Below, one piece after another: positions 17,236 to 26,037 of a DNA stretch of 64,000 bases. This DNA is from Collinsella aerofaciens (GTDB lineage: Bacteria; Actinomycetota; Coriobacteriia; Coriobacteriales; Coriobacteriaceae). Each line of letters starts with the position of its first letter. Positions within the stretch are counted from its first letter, which is position 1. The notes beneath the pieces were generated by a model. It did not search any database. It saw only the letters and a list, made by a program, of their open reading frames with translations, and was not told the origin of the DNA. The position numbers and the translations under genes were made by a program. The DNA is taken from contig NZ_SPFO01000004.1 of assembly GCF_005845035.1 (NCBI RefSeq), positions 93,010-157,009 of the forward strand. Reading direction: 5' to 3'.

Positions 17236-19353
17236 ATGGCATCTGCTGTGAAGCGTGACGGTCGCGCCGTGGTGACCACATGCGGGGGATGCTATGCCGA
17301 TTGCGCCTTTGCGGCACGCGTTGAGGACGGTCACGTGGTGGCCGAGTTGCCGGTGCCGGGACATCCGTGCGCGGCGCGTGCCCTGTGCGCCCGCGGACGG
17401 CATCGCCTGGACATGCCGTTTGACGAGCGCGATCGCATTGTGCACCCCATGCGACGTCGCCAGGATGGCTCGGGGTTCGATGCGATTTCCTGGGACGAGG
17501 CGTTTGCTCAGATCGCCAAGCGTCTTTTGGGGATTGTTGACGAGCGCGGGCCTCGTGCGCTGGGCCTGACACTCGGCGTGCCCTCGTTCGACCGTTACTG
17601 GGCGTATCGCTTTATGTACGCGCTAGGCTCGCCCAACGTGTACGGTGCCGACGGCGCCTGCGAGGTAAGCCGTCTCACCGGTTGGGAGCACAGCCTGGGC
17701 TACAGCCCCGCCTCCGATCTGGCGCACACCGATTGCATCATGTATTTGGGGCGTTCTATCGTGGATTCCTCGACAATGGGAGCCGTCGATGCACTCAACG
17801 ATGCGCGCCGGCGCGTGGCGAAGATCATTGTGGTTGACCCCCGGCGTAGCGGCTCGGCTGCGCTTGCCGACCGCTGGCTGCGTGTGCGTCCCGGATGCGA
17901 TCTGGCGTTGCTGCTGGGCATCGCCCACGTGCTGATTGCCGAGGGCCTGTACGACCACGAGTTCGTTGCCCGCTATACCACGGGTTTTGACGAGCTGGCG
18001 CAGGCGGCTGCTGTTTGGACGCCCGAGTGGGCCGAGTCGATGTGCGACGTGCCGGCCGCAGAGATTGTCGCCACGGCGCGCGATCTGGCTGCCGCCGCGC
18101 CTGCCGCCGTGGTGGATGCGGGCTTTCATGGTGGCATTGGTATCGCGTATGCCAATAGCACCCAGACCGCGCGTGCTATCTGCTTGGTCGATGTGCTGTT
18201 GGGCTGCATCGGGCATGCGGGCGGCGCGCTCAATCCGCCCACGCCGCTTGTGTTGGGCGACCTCGATCCCGCACGCTTTGCGACGCCGCCGGTGCCGCGT
18301 GAGCCCAAGCTGGGGTCCGAGCGCTATCCACTGGTCGATCCGGTGCGCGGCCTGTGCACGACCATCGGTCAGTCGATTCTTGCCGGCGATTTGCGTGGGC
18401 TCATCGTCTATGCCAGTAACCCCGGTGCGGGCTATGGCAATGCGCAGGCTTGGTTGGACATCTTGCAGCAGCTCGACTTGCTCGTGACAATTGATATTCG
18501 CTGGTCCGAGACGGCGCGCGCTTCCGACTTCGTGCTGCCCGACGTGACGTATCTTGAGGCCGACCGCGGCGTGGGTGTGGTCGTGGGCCGCAACGACGCG
18601 CGCGTTTTCTACCGCAACGCCGTGCTGCCCGTGCAGCATGACGATACGCGTCCCGGTCGGGAGATCTTTGCCGGGTTGGCGCAGGCGTGTGGCGCGGGCG
18701 AGTACTTCCGGTTTACGTCTGACGATCTGGCGGCTGCCCAGGTGGCGCCTTTTGGGATCAATCTGGACGAGCTCAAGGAGCGCGGCTGGGCCGACACGGG
18801 TGTTGCGTTGCCGTCGCGTACGGGCGATCCGGCGATTTTCTTGGATGGCGGCAAAATTGCGCTGGCAAGCGACGTATGGGAACGTGCCGGCCTGGGTCGT
18901 GTACCCAACTGGATCGCGCCCATGGTGGAGCCCGGTCCGGGGATGTTTCGCCTCATTAGCGGCAACCGTCCCTTTGAGTCGCACACTTCGCGCAGACTTG
19001 CTGCGGCGGGTGCTGCCGAGGCAGGTTCCGACTTGGACGCCGTGCAGATGAATGCCGACGTCGCCGAGCGCATGGGTATCGCCAACGGCGAGGTCGTCGA
19101 GCTGGTGAGCGACATGGGCCGCGACCGCGTACGCGTGGAGACCACGCCCTATCTGCATCCGGCGTGCATCTTTACGTCGGCGGCTCCGGGCGGGCGTTCG
19201 TTTGGCGCTGGCGCGGATGGCGCCCAGGCACTTGGCGTCGGCCCGCTCGACCACACGCCGCTGCGCTGGGATCCCATTACGGGAGCCGCGCTCACCCAGG
19301 AAAATGCCGTTCGCGTGGAAAAGATTGCTGCGCGCGGGGATAATGACGAGTAA
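17236..19353 (+). CDS. Molybdopterin oxidoreductase of the DMSO reductase family, orphan catalytic subunit
   Basis: 705 residues. N-terminal CGGCYADC followed by a distant Cys (ALCARGR) fits a [4Fe-4S] site. The body has the bis-MGD fold, with VDPRRSGSAALADRWL near 205 and a C-terminal dinucleotide-binding domain after about 570. The likely metal ligand is the Cys in DGACEVSR near residue 140, so it is not a selenoprotein. No signal peptide, Fe-S partner or membrane anchor is encoded beside it, unlike PhsA/PsrA-type enzymes. Its place between focA and selA suggests redox chemistry linked to formate or a cytoplasmic formate dehydrogenase-like role, but the substrate is unknown. ATG 17236 has AAAGGGG upstream; an earlier in-frame start at 17170 would overlap the terminator. 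Confidence 0.8.
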   Translation: MASAVKRDGRAVVTTCGGCYADCAFAARVEDGHVVAELPVPGHPCAARALCARGRHRLDMPFDERDRIVHPMRRRQDGSGFDAISWDEAFAQIAKRLLGIVDERGPRALGLTLGVPSFDRYWAYRFMYALGSPNVYGADGACEVSRLTGWEHSLGYSPASDLAHTDCIMYLGRSIVDSSTMGAVDALNDARRRVAKIIVVDPRRSGSAALADRWLRVRPGCDLALLLGIAHVLIAEGLYDHEFVARYTTGFDELAQAAAVWTPEWAESMCDVPAAEIVATARDLAAAAPAAVVDAGFHGGIGIAYANSTQTARAICLVDVLLGCIGHAGGALNPPTPLVLGDLDPARFATPPVPREPKLGSERYPLVDPVRGLCTTIGQSILAGDLRGLIVYASNPGAGYGNAQAWLDILQQLDLLVTIDIRWSETARASDFVLPDVTYLEADRGVGVVVGRNDARVFYRNAVLPVQHDDTRPGREIFAGLAQACGAGEYFRFTSDDLAAAQVAPFGINLDELKERGWADTGVALPSRTGDPAIFLDGGKIALASDVWERAGLGRVPNWIAPMVEPGPGMFRLISGNRPFESHTSRRLAAAGAAEAGSDLDAVQMNADVAERMGIANGEVVELVSDMGRDRVRVETTPYLHPACIFTSAAPGGRSFGAGADGAQALGVGPLDHTPLRWDPITGAALTQENAVRVEKIAARGDNDE

Positions 19354-19405
19354 TTGACTCAGCTGATGCGTTCGACTGATTTACGTTTGTTTTGAAAGGC
19401 CGTAC

Positions 19406-20863
19406 ATGAGCGATAGCCAGAACATTTCCGATGAGGTGCGCGCCCGTCTGCGCGCCATTCCCTCCGTCAACGAGCTGCTCGCCGAGTGGCCAGTGGTGAA
19501 GGCGGCGGGGGAGACGTGTGATGCGGTAGTCCATGCCGCCGTCACGGCCGTGCTCGACGAGGAGCGCGCCGCCATTCGCGCCGGCGCCGCTCCGCGCTCT
19601 AAGCGCGAGCTGGCCTCGGCCATCGAGTGGCGTGCGCATCGCTCCGCGCTGCCGAGCCTGCGTCCCGCCGTCAACGCCACGGGTGTGGTTATCCATACCA
19701 ACTTGGGTCGCGCCCCGCTCGCGGAATCGGCCGCCAAGGCCGTGGCCGAGGTCGCGCGCGGCTACAGCACGCTCGAGTACAGTGTAGACACCTGCTCGCG
19801 TGGGTCGCGCAAGGAACATGCCGCGCAGCTGATCCGCTCGCTTACCGGTGCCGAGGACGCGCTGGTCGTTAACAACAACGCCGCCGCTGTGCTGCTGGTG
19901 CTGGCGACCCATGCCGCAGGCAAGGAGGTCATCGTCAGCCGCGGCGAGCTTGTCGAGATCGGCGGCAGCTTCCGCATCCCCGATGTAATGGAGGCTTCGG
20001 GCGCCAAGCTCGTCGAGGTCGGAGCCACCAACCGCACGCACCTGGCAGATTATGAGCAAGCCATTACGCCCGATACGGCCATGATCCTCAAGGTCCATCC
20101 TTCCAACTATCGCATCGAGGGCTTTCACGAGGAAGTGGGCTCTCGGGAGCTTGCCGCCCTGGCCCACAAGCATGGTCTGCTGTTCTATGAGGACCAGGGT
20201 TCGGGCGCGCTTTTGCCCGATGACATCCTGGTGCGCGGCGGTGAGGAGCCCACGCCGGCTTCGGTCGCGGCAGGGCTCGATCTGGTGTCGTGCTCGGGCG
20301 ATAAACTGCTCGGTGCAGCACAGGCGGGCATTATCATGGGCCGTCGCGATCTGGTCCAGGCCTGCGGCGCACATCCGCTCATGCGCGCTCTGCGTCCGGG
20401 CAAACTGGCTCTGTCGGCGCTCGAGGCCACGCTGCGTATCTACATGGATGGCGCCGATGTTGCCCATCGCGATATTCCGGTGCTCAGCATGCTTACGCTG
20501 CCGCAGGCTCATTTGGAGCGACGTGCCCGTAAGCTGCGTGATCGTATGGTCGCCGGGCTCGATAAGGCAGGTTGCCCGTGTGCCGTTGAGTTGGAGATTG
20601 TCGAGGAATCGTCGACCCCCGGTGGCGGCTCGCTGCCTACCGTGGAGCTGCCCACGATGTGCGTTGCCGTGCGTCTTGTTGACGAGCGCCTGACGGTCGA
20701 CGCGCTCAAGCGCTCGCTTGTCCAGGACTTCGACACGCCGGTCGTCACGCGCACCTCGCACGACCGCATTCTGTTTGATGTGCGCACGCTCGTGGGCGAC
20801 CGCGATATCGAGACGGCGGCATCGACGCTCGTCGCGTGCGTTGCCAAGGCGGCGCGCCGATGA
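19406..20863 (+). CDS. selA: L-seryl-tRNA(Sec) selenium transferase
   Basis: 485 residues, a PLP enzyme that converts Ser-tRNA(Sec) to Sec-tRNA(Sec) using selenophosphate. The PLP lysine is Lys300 in SGDKLLG. The N-terminal tRNA-binding helix bundle, then RPAVNATGVVIHTNLGRAPL near 85, is typical. GAAAGG precedes the ATG. Its stop overlaps the selB start (ATGA), so the two are coupled. Needed for FdhF synthesis. selD is not in this window. Confidence 0.96.
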   Translation: MSDSQNISDEVRARLRAIPSVNELLAEWPVVKAAGETCDAVVHAAVTAVLDEERAAIRAGAAPRSKRELASAIEWRAHRSALPSLRPAVNATGVVIHTNLGRAPLAESAAKAVAEVARGYSTLEYSVDTCSRGSRKEHAAQLIRSLTGAEDALVVNNNAAAVLLVLATHAAGKEVIVSRGELVEIGGSFRIPDVMEASGAKLVEVGATNRTHLADYEQAITPDTAMILKVHPSNYRIEGFHEEVGSRELAALAHKHGLLFYEDQGSGALLPDDILVRGGEEPTPASVAAGLDLVSCSGDKLLGAAQAGIIMGRRDLVQACGAHPLMRALRPGKLALSALEATLRIYMDGADVAHRDIPVLSMLTLPQAHLERRARKLRDRMVAGLDKAGCPCAVELEIVEESSTPGGGSLPTVELPTMCVAVRLVDERLTVDALKRSLVQDFDTPVVTRTSHDRILFDVRTLVGDRDIETAASTLVACVAKAARR

Positions 20864-22827
20864 GTGGGGTCGAAGCGTTGGTGGAATGCCCTGTTATCGT
20901 TGGAACGGCGGGCCACGTCGACCACGGTAAGTCGGCACTGATCGAGGCGTTGACCGGCAAGAATCCCGACCGCTTGGAGGTCGAGCGTCGCCGCGGTATG
21001 ACCGTGGAGCTCGGCTTTGGCGAGCTGGCGTTGCCGAGTGGCAAGATCGTGGGCCTGGTCGACGTGCCGGGACATGCACACTACCTGCGCGCCATGGTGC
21101 AGGGCGCCACGGGCATCGATGTAGCCGTGCTGGTGGTCTCGGCCGTCGAGGGTGTGATGCCGCAGACCCGCGAGCACGTACATGTGCTGGAGCTGCTGGG
21201 CGTCATGCATATGGTGGTCGCGCTGACGATGTGCGACCTGGCTGATAACGAAATGATCGAGCTGGCCGAGCTCGATGTTGATGACTTTTTGTCGGGCACT
21301 GTGTTTGCGGGCGCGCCGATCGTTCCCGTGTCGTCCAAGACGGGCGAGGGGATTGATGCGCTGCTTGCCGCGCTCGATGAGTGCGTGGACGCCTGCTGGG
21401 CTGCCTGTCGCGATCGCGCCGAGCGAACCGACGCCGCACCGCGCCTACCGATCGATCGCTGTTTTACGATCAATGGTGCCGGCACCGTCGTGACGGGTAC
21501 GCTGCACGACGCGCCGGTTGCGGTGGGGGATGAGCTGGTCGCGCTGCCGTCGCGCACGGCCTGCCGCGTACGCGGGATTCAAGTGCATGGCGACACGCAG
21601 CAAGCACTGCCCGGACAGCGTGTGGCGCTCAACCTGGTGGGCGATGGCGTCGCTGCGCTCGATCGCGGTGAGATGCTCGGCGTGGCGGGTCGCTTTGGCC
21701 AGACGCTGCGCTTTATGATGACGTTTACGTATTTGGGTCGCGAGGGAGCCAAGCCGCGTGTGCTCGAGTCGGGTGCGCGTGTGCACGTGATGGCCGGTAC
21801 GGCCGAGGTCGTCGGCCGCATCATGCTTATGGAGGGCGAGGCCCCCATGGCGGTGGGCGAGACCCGTATCGTTCAGGTGCGCCTGGAAGACCCGCTTCCG
21901 CTGCGCGCCGGGGACCATGCCGTGGTGCTGTCCTATTCGCCCGTGATGCTTATTGGCGGCGGTCGCGTGCTGCTTTCGCGCTGCCGTCGCTCGCGTGAGC
22001 TTGCCGACGGGGAACGCGCACTGTATGCGGCGCTCGAGTCTGGGGATGTTACCGCTGGCGTGGGCGCTTGGTTGGCACTGCAGACGCTGCCGGTTGCGGT
22101 TGCCGATGTTACCGCGGCGCTCGATCTTGTTGCCGGTGAGGCTGAGGCATCGTTGCGCGAGTTGGTGACGAAGGGCGCTGCTTGCGCGCTTGCTGGCTCG
22201 GATGGCTTGCTATATGCAGATGCTTCCGCGCTCGATGCCGCGATGGGTACACTGGCGGCGACTCTGTCCGCCATGCACGCGGCTGCCCCCAAGGAGACGG
22301 GCTTTACGCCCGGCGCCGTCGCCCATGCTGCGTGGCCTACCGCTGACGAAGACGTTGCCGCGGCTCTGATTGCCGAGGGCTGCTCGCGCGGCGTGTGTGC
22401 CTCCGTGGGCGCCGAGGTATTCGACCCGCACTCCGCTGCCGCCGCGGCGCGTGTGGTGCGCGAGGCCTGCGAACGTATCGTTGCCTTGCTGGACGAAGCT
22501 GGCCTCGATGCACCGACATTGCCCGAGGTGGGCGAGCGGTTGCAACTCGATCGCGACACTATGACGCGTGCCCTGCGCGAGCTTTCGCTCAACCGCTCGA
22601 TCGTTAAGGTCGAGCGCGACGTTGCCCTGTCTGCTGCCGCCGAGGCCCATGCGCGCGAGCTTGTTGCCGTCGCCATTGAGGCCGCCGGCGGAGCTGCCAC
22701 CACGAGCGTACTGCGCGAGGCCCTGGGCGTGTCGCGCAAACGCGCCATCAGCATCTTGGAGCACCTGGATGCCGTCCGCTTTACGGTGCTCGACAAAGAA
22801 GCCGGCGGCCTGCGCTCGCTGCGCTAG
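20860..22827 (+). CDS. selB: Selenocysteine-specific elongation factor SelB
   Basis: 655 residues. The EF-Tu-like GTPase has G1 GHVDHGKS at 18-25, TVELGFGEL, DVPGH and a G4-like TMCD. C-terminal winged-helix repeats follow from about residue 400. They bind the SECIS hairpin, here at 2719-2755. The protein brings Sec-tRNA to UGA codons. ATG 20860 overlaps the selA stop. Immediately downstream lies a 39-bp perfect inverted repeat and then selC. Confidence 0.96.
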   Translation: MSGVEALVECPVIVGTAGHVDHGKSALIEALTGKNPDRLEVERRRGMTVELGFGELALPSGKIVGLVDVPGHAHYLRAMVQGATGIDVAVLVVSAVEGVMPQTREHVHVLELLGVMHMVVALTMCDLADNEMIELAELDVDDFLSGTVFAGAPIVPVSSKTGEGIDALLAALDECVDACWAACRDRAERTDAAPRLPIDRCFTINGAGTVVTGTLHDAPVAVGDELVALPSRTACRVRGIQVHGDTQQALPGQRVALNLVGDGVAALDRGEMLGVAGRFGQTLRFMMTFTYLGREGAKPRVLESGARVHVMAGTAEVVGRIMLMEGEAPMAVGETRIVQVRLEDPLPLRAGDHAVVLSYSPVMLIGGGRVLLSRCRRSRELADGERALYAALESGDVTAGVGAWLALQTLPVAVADVTAALDLVAGEAEASLRELVTKGAACALAGSDGLLYADASALDAAMGTLAATLSAMHAAAPKETGFTPGAVAHAAWPTADEDVAAALIAEGCSRGVCASVGAEVFDPHSAAAAARVVREACERIVALLDEAGLDAPTLPEVGERLQLDRDTMTRALRELSLNRSIVKVERDVALSAAAEAHARELVAVAIEAAGGAATTSVLREALGVSRKRAISILEHLDAVRFTVLDKEAGGLRSLR

Positions 22828-22944
22828 GGTAGTCATTTTGGGCGGATGATTTTTCTGGGACGGGGATTAAAAAATCATTGTGTACCTAATGATTTTTTAA
22901 TCCCCGTCCCAGAAAAATCATCCGCCGTCCCAAATTAGCTACCC
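22827..22944. repeat. Long inverted repeat between selB and selC (39-bp perfect core)
   Basis: Arms 22841-22879 and 22888-22926 are perfectly complementary over 39 bp around an 8-nt loop. Pairing continues imperfectly to GGGTAG/CTACCC at 22827 and 22944, where the right arm has a 4-base insertion. Each arm contains GGGACGGGG or its complement. It is far longer than a normal terminator and has no U-run. It begins at the last base of selB. Confidence 0.9.
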
Positions 22945-22997
22945 TGGTGCCCTTTGCGGCTGCGGGCTGCCTGGTTTGGTAAAATATCGCCGCACTT

Positions 22998-23094
22998 GGG
23001 AACGGATGGGCTCCGGTGGGCTCCGCGGTCCTCAAAACCGTTGCGAGGCGTGCAAAACGTCTTGGATGTGTTCGATTCACATACGTTCCCGCCA
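22998..23094 (+). tRNA. selC: tRNA-Sec (anticodon TCA)
   Basis: A 97-nt tRNA including an encoded CCA (23092-23094). GGGAACG pairs with CGTTCCC in the acceptor stem; the eighth position would be a G-A mismatch. A six-pair D stem (GGGCTC twice) with loop CGGT, an anticodon stem GCGGT/ACCGT around CCTCAAA, a long variable arm of about seven pairs and a T arm ATGTG/CACAT follow. The extended D stem and variable arm are diagnostic of tRNA-Sec. It reads the UGA in fdhF. Confidence 0.96.
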
Positions 23095-23248
23095 TACGCT
23101 ACCAGCGCTTTTGTGCTCGCGGTCTTGCTGCGTGCCGCAAAGGCGCTGTTTTGTTTTTGCACGAGCTTTTCGTAGTGCCGCTATTTCGGCGGCGGTATTT
23201 AGCTTCGTGCACCGGGTTTCGAGCATGCCGATGGGGGTGTTTTGCCGT
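23095..23248. other. Intergenic stretch between selC and mobA
   Basis: No further gene or clear structure was found. An in-frame upstream extension of mobA runs through selC and is therefore not the real start. Confidence 0.5.
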
Positions 23249-23881
23249 ATGACTACCGTAAGACGAGCCGATCTTTCTTGTGTCGTCCAGGCGGGCGGGC
23301 TGTCCTCGCGCATGGGCTGCGATAAGGCGCGCATGGCGTTTTGCGGCGAGCCGCTCATCGAGCGTGTGCTGGGTCGGCTGGCGCCAGTTGCCGGCGAGTT
23401 AGTTGTGACGACTTCGCGTCCCAGCGAGCTTGTCTACCTTGAGGAGTGCGCGTTTGGCGGCTTGGTACCGCGTGTGGTGGCGGACCTTGAAGGGTCGGCG
23501 GGCGCCATGCGCGGCATCGCGAGCTCGTTGGCCGCGGCCCGATTGCCGCTCGTAGCGATCGTCGCCTGCGATATGCCGTTTGTCTCGCCGGAACTCATTG
23601 GCGCGCTTGCCGATCGTGTCGAGGCCGAGGCGCTCGACGTGTGCGTGCCGCGCGAGGAGCGGGGGATTGAGCCGCTTTGCGCCGTCTGGCGCCGTGACGC
23701 GTGTGCGCCGGTCGCCCAAGAGCTGCTCGCCTGCGACCGTCAGCGCATTCGCTGCCTGATTAATCGCGTTCAGGCTGGTTATATGGATGAGCCGCAGATC
23801 GTTAAGGTCGCAGGCTCGACGCTCTGCTTCGAGAATGTCAATACGCCCGAGGAGTTTGCGGCAGCCGAGCTGCTCGCCTAG
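23249..23881 (+). CDS. mobA: Molybdenum cofactor guanylyltransferase MobA
   Basis: 210 residues, nucleotidyltransferase fold. It transfers GMP from GTP to Mo-molybdopterin to make the MGD needed by FdhF and the oxidoreductase at 17236. The signature is QAGGLSSRMGCDKARMAF (near residue 12), followed by VACDMPFVSPEL near 108 and ENVNTPEEF at the end. ATG 23249 was chosen because it gives the normal family N-terminus. An ATG at 23225 is possible. Placement between selC and a selenium-linked gene ties cofactor finishing to the formate system. Confidence 0.88.
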   Translation: MTTVRRADLSCVVQAGGLSSRMGCDKARMAFCGEPLIERVLGRLAPVAGELVVTTSRPSELVYLEECAFGGLVPRVVADLEGSAGAMRGIASSLAAARLPLVAIVACDMPFVSPELIGALADRVEAEALDVCVPREERGIEPLCAVWRRDACAPVAQELLACDRQRIRCLINRVQAGYMDEPQIVKVAGSTLCFENVNTPEEFAAAELLA

Positions 23882-23910
23882 ATCTGCACACATCAATGAC
23901 GGGAGATGCC

Positions 23911-24306
23911 GTGTCACATGATATTTGCCCCGATACCGGGGAACCTTGCACTTGCGATGGGTCCGAGCCTTGCACCTGCGGCTGTGGCGGCTGTGGACAT
24001 ACGGCCGAGGAAGAGGCAGCGGCGGCTGCGTATCGCGAGTCGCACCGCGAGGCCTCGTTCGGTGATGCCCCTGATCACGAACGCAAGATCATCGTGTCGT
24101 TTGACAGTACCTTCGATGTGATGGAATGCGAGCAGCTGTGCCTTGCCGCCGGTGTGCCCGGGCGCATTATGCCTTTGCCCGGCTCCATTACCGCAGGTTG
24201 CGGGCTGTGCTGGGCCATGCCGTTCTCGGGCGATGCACTCGCCGCTTTCCGCGCTGCCACCGAAGGCCGCATTACCCCTGCCGACTACCATCAACTCGTC
24301 CTCTAA
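23911..24306 (+). CDS. DUF3343 (putative Se/S carrier-like) protein with a Cys-rich N-terminus
   Basis: 131 residues from GTG 23911, which has GGGAGA five bases upstream; an ATG at 23896 would add five residues without a ribosome site. The first 30 residues are Cys-rich (ICPDTGEPCTCDGSEPCTC, then GCGGC). The C-terminal 80 residues match the DUF3343 pattern: KIIVSFDSTFDVMECEQLC, then PGRIMPLPGSITAGCGLCW. DUF3343 is linked to selenium or sulfur trafficking in family descriptions. The position 30 bp after mobA, in the sel region, fits a role in selenium delivery, but this is inference. Confidence 0.75.
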   Translation: MSHDICPDTGEPCTCDGSEPCTCGCGGCGHTAEEEAAAAAYRESHREASFGDAPDHERKIIVSFDSTFDVMECEQLCLAAGVPGRIMPLPGSITAGCGLCWAMPFSGDALAAFRAATEGRITPADYHQLVL

Positions 24307-24309
24307 CTA

Positions 24310-24352
24310 CCACACCACCACAAAGGTGCCTGTCCCCAATGTGGTGGTGTGG
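24310..24352. repeat. 13-bp stem hairpin with GGTGCCTGTCCCC loop
   Basis: CCACACCACCACA (24310-24322) pairs perfectly with TGTGGTGGTGTGG (24340-24352). The 17-nt loop holds GGTGCCTGTCCCC. There is no U-run. It lies 4 bp after the DUF3343 stop. Similar GGGGAC-containing hairpins occur at 25978 and 22827. Confidence 0.7.
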
Positions 24353-24562
24353 AACATGTGGACGAAACAGCTTCGAAACACGCGATTTGTGCGTCGGGTA
24401 CTCAAAAACGCTTCTACCTGCATCGTAATCAAAACGAAACATCTGCTCGTCGGCTTATGCGAAACTTTGCTGCAACAGTGCGATATTATCCATACTCGAT
24501 AAAGCTCGCGGCGCATGGGGCGCCTCGAACGACACTTTTCTTTTCCATCAATTGGAGGAAGC

Positions 24563-25918
24563 ATGAGCTACACGCAGAAAGTTCTCGACGAGCTCAAGGC
24601 CCGCTATCCCGAGCAGCCTGAGTTCATCCAGGCCGCGACCGAGATCCTCGGCACCATCCAGCCGGCGCTCGACGCCCATCCCGAGTACGAGGAGGCCGCC
24701 CTGCTCGAGCGCCTCGTCGAGCCCGAGCGCATCGTTATGTTCCGTGTCCCCTGGGTCGACGACCAGGGCAAGGTCCAGGTCAACCGCGGCTACCGCGTCG
24801 AGTTCAACTCAGCCATTGGACCCTACAAGGGCGGCCTGCGCTTTAACCCGACGGTCACCCTGGGCATGCTCAAGTTCCTGGGCCTGGAGCAGATCCTCAA
24901 GAACAGCCTGACCACCCTCCCCATGGGCGGCGGCAAGGGCGGCTCCGACTTTGACCCCAAGGGCAAGTCCAACAACGAGATCATGCACTTCTGCCAGTCC
25001 TTCATGACCGAGCTCTATCGCCACATTGGCCCCAACACCGACGTTCCCGCCGGCGACCTGGGCGTTGGCGGCCGCGAGGTTGCCTACCTGTTCGGTCAGT
25101 ACAAGCGCCTGACCAATGAGTGGACCGGCGTCCTTACCGGCAAGGGCCTCTCCTTTGGCGGCTCGCTTGCCCGTACCGAGGCCACCGGCTACGGCCTGGC
25201 CTACTTTGTGGACGAGTACCTCAAGAGCCGCGGCGACTCCTTCGAGGGCAAGAACGTCGTCGTTCACGGCTCCGGCAACGTCGCCATCTACGCCGTCCAG
25301 AAGGTTTCCCAGCTCGGAGGCAAGGTTCTCGCCTGCTCCGACACCCACGGCTGGGTCGAGGATCCCGACGGCATCGACTACACCGTGCTCGAGCATGTCT
25401 ACAACAAGAAGCGCTCCGGCCACGACAAGGGCGTCACGCTCGCCATGTACGTTGACGAGAAGCCCAACGCCGTGTGGCACGAGGGCGACGGCCGTGGCGT
25501 GTGGCAGCTGCCCTGCGACATCGCGCTGCCCTGCGCTCGCGAGAACACGCTGCTGCTCGAGGACGCCCAGGCGCTCGTCGCCAACGGCTGCAAGGTGGTC
25601 GGCGAGGGCGCGAACATGCCTACGACCATCGAGGCCACGACCTACTTCCAGGAGAACGGCGTTGCCTTTATGCCCGGTAAGGCTGCCAACGCCGGCGGCG
25701 TACTCGTGTCCGGCCTGGAGATGAGCCAGAACGCCGAGCACCTGTCCTGGACCTTCGAGGAGGTCGACGGCAAGCTCGAGCAGCTCATGCGCGGCATGTT
25801 CCACAACGTGGACGACACCGCCGAGGAGTACGGCCAGGAGGGCAACTTTGTCATGGGCGCCAACATCGCCGGCTTCCTGAAGGTCGCCGACGCCATGCTC
25901 GCCCAGGGCGTCTGCTAA
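24563..25918 (+). CDS. gdhA: NADP-type glutamate dehydrogenase
   Basis: 451 residues, the normal length for hexameric bacterial GdhA. It interconverts 2-oxoglutarate plus ammonium and glutamate. The substrate-binding segment GGGKGGSDFDPKGKSNNE (near residue 125) is intact. The Rossmann part has VVHGSGNVAIYA near 237. ATG 24563 follows TTGGAGGAAGC with normal spacing. The codon use is strongly biased to C-ending codons, as in highly expressed genes. Monocistronic: hairpin-bounded upstream and terminator downstream. Confidence 0.95.
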   Translation: MSYTQKVLDELKARYPEQPEFIQAATEILGTIQPALDAHPEYEEAALLERLVEPERIVMFRVPWVDDQGKVQVNRGYRVEFNSAIGPYKGGLRFNPTVTLGMLKFLGLEQILKNSLTTLPMGGGKGGSDFDPKGKSNNEIMHFCQSFMTELYRHIGPNTDVPAGDLGVGGREVAYLFGQYKRLTNEWTGVLTGKGLSFGGSLARTEATGYGLAYFVDEYLKSRGDSFEGKNVVVHGSGNVAIYAVQKVSQLGGKVLACSDTHGWVEDPDGIDYTVLEHVYNKKRSGHDKGVTLAMYVDEKPNAVWHEGDGRGVWQLPCDIALPCARENTLLLEDAQALVANGCKVVGEGANMPTTIEATTYFQENGVAFMPGKAANAGGVLVSGLEMSQNAEHLSWTFEEVDGKLEQLMRGMFHNVDDTAEEYGQEGNFVMGANIAGFLKVADAMLAQGVC

Positions 25919-25945
25919 ATCTTCGCTCGACATAGCATGTGATGA

Positions 25946-25977
25946 GGCTCCCAGCTATCTGGCTGGGAGCCTTTTTT
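25946..25977 (+). terminator. Rho-independent terminator after gdhA
   Basis: GGCTCCCAGC (25946-25955) pairs perfectly with GCTGGGAGCC (25962-25971), followed by six T. Confidence 0.95.
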
Positions 25978-26006
25978 GATCCGTTGGGGACGGAGGAAAA
26001 CGGATC
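25978..26006. repeat. Short hairpin with GGGGACGG loop
   Basis: GATCCGTT (25978-25985) pairs with AACGGATC (25999-26006) around GGGGACGGAGGA. It directly abuts the gdhA terminator and lies 32 bp before a family 1 palindrome. Confidence 0.55.
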
Positions 26007-26037
26007 ATTTCCCTTGGTCCTCTGCCGGCCGCCCCTT

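Noticed and set aside
22976..23248. Upstream extension of mobA
   Set aside because: It would translate straight through tRNA-Sec, so the open frame there is fortuitous.
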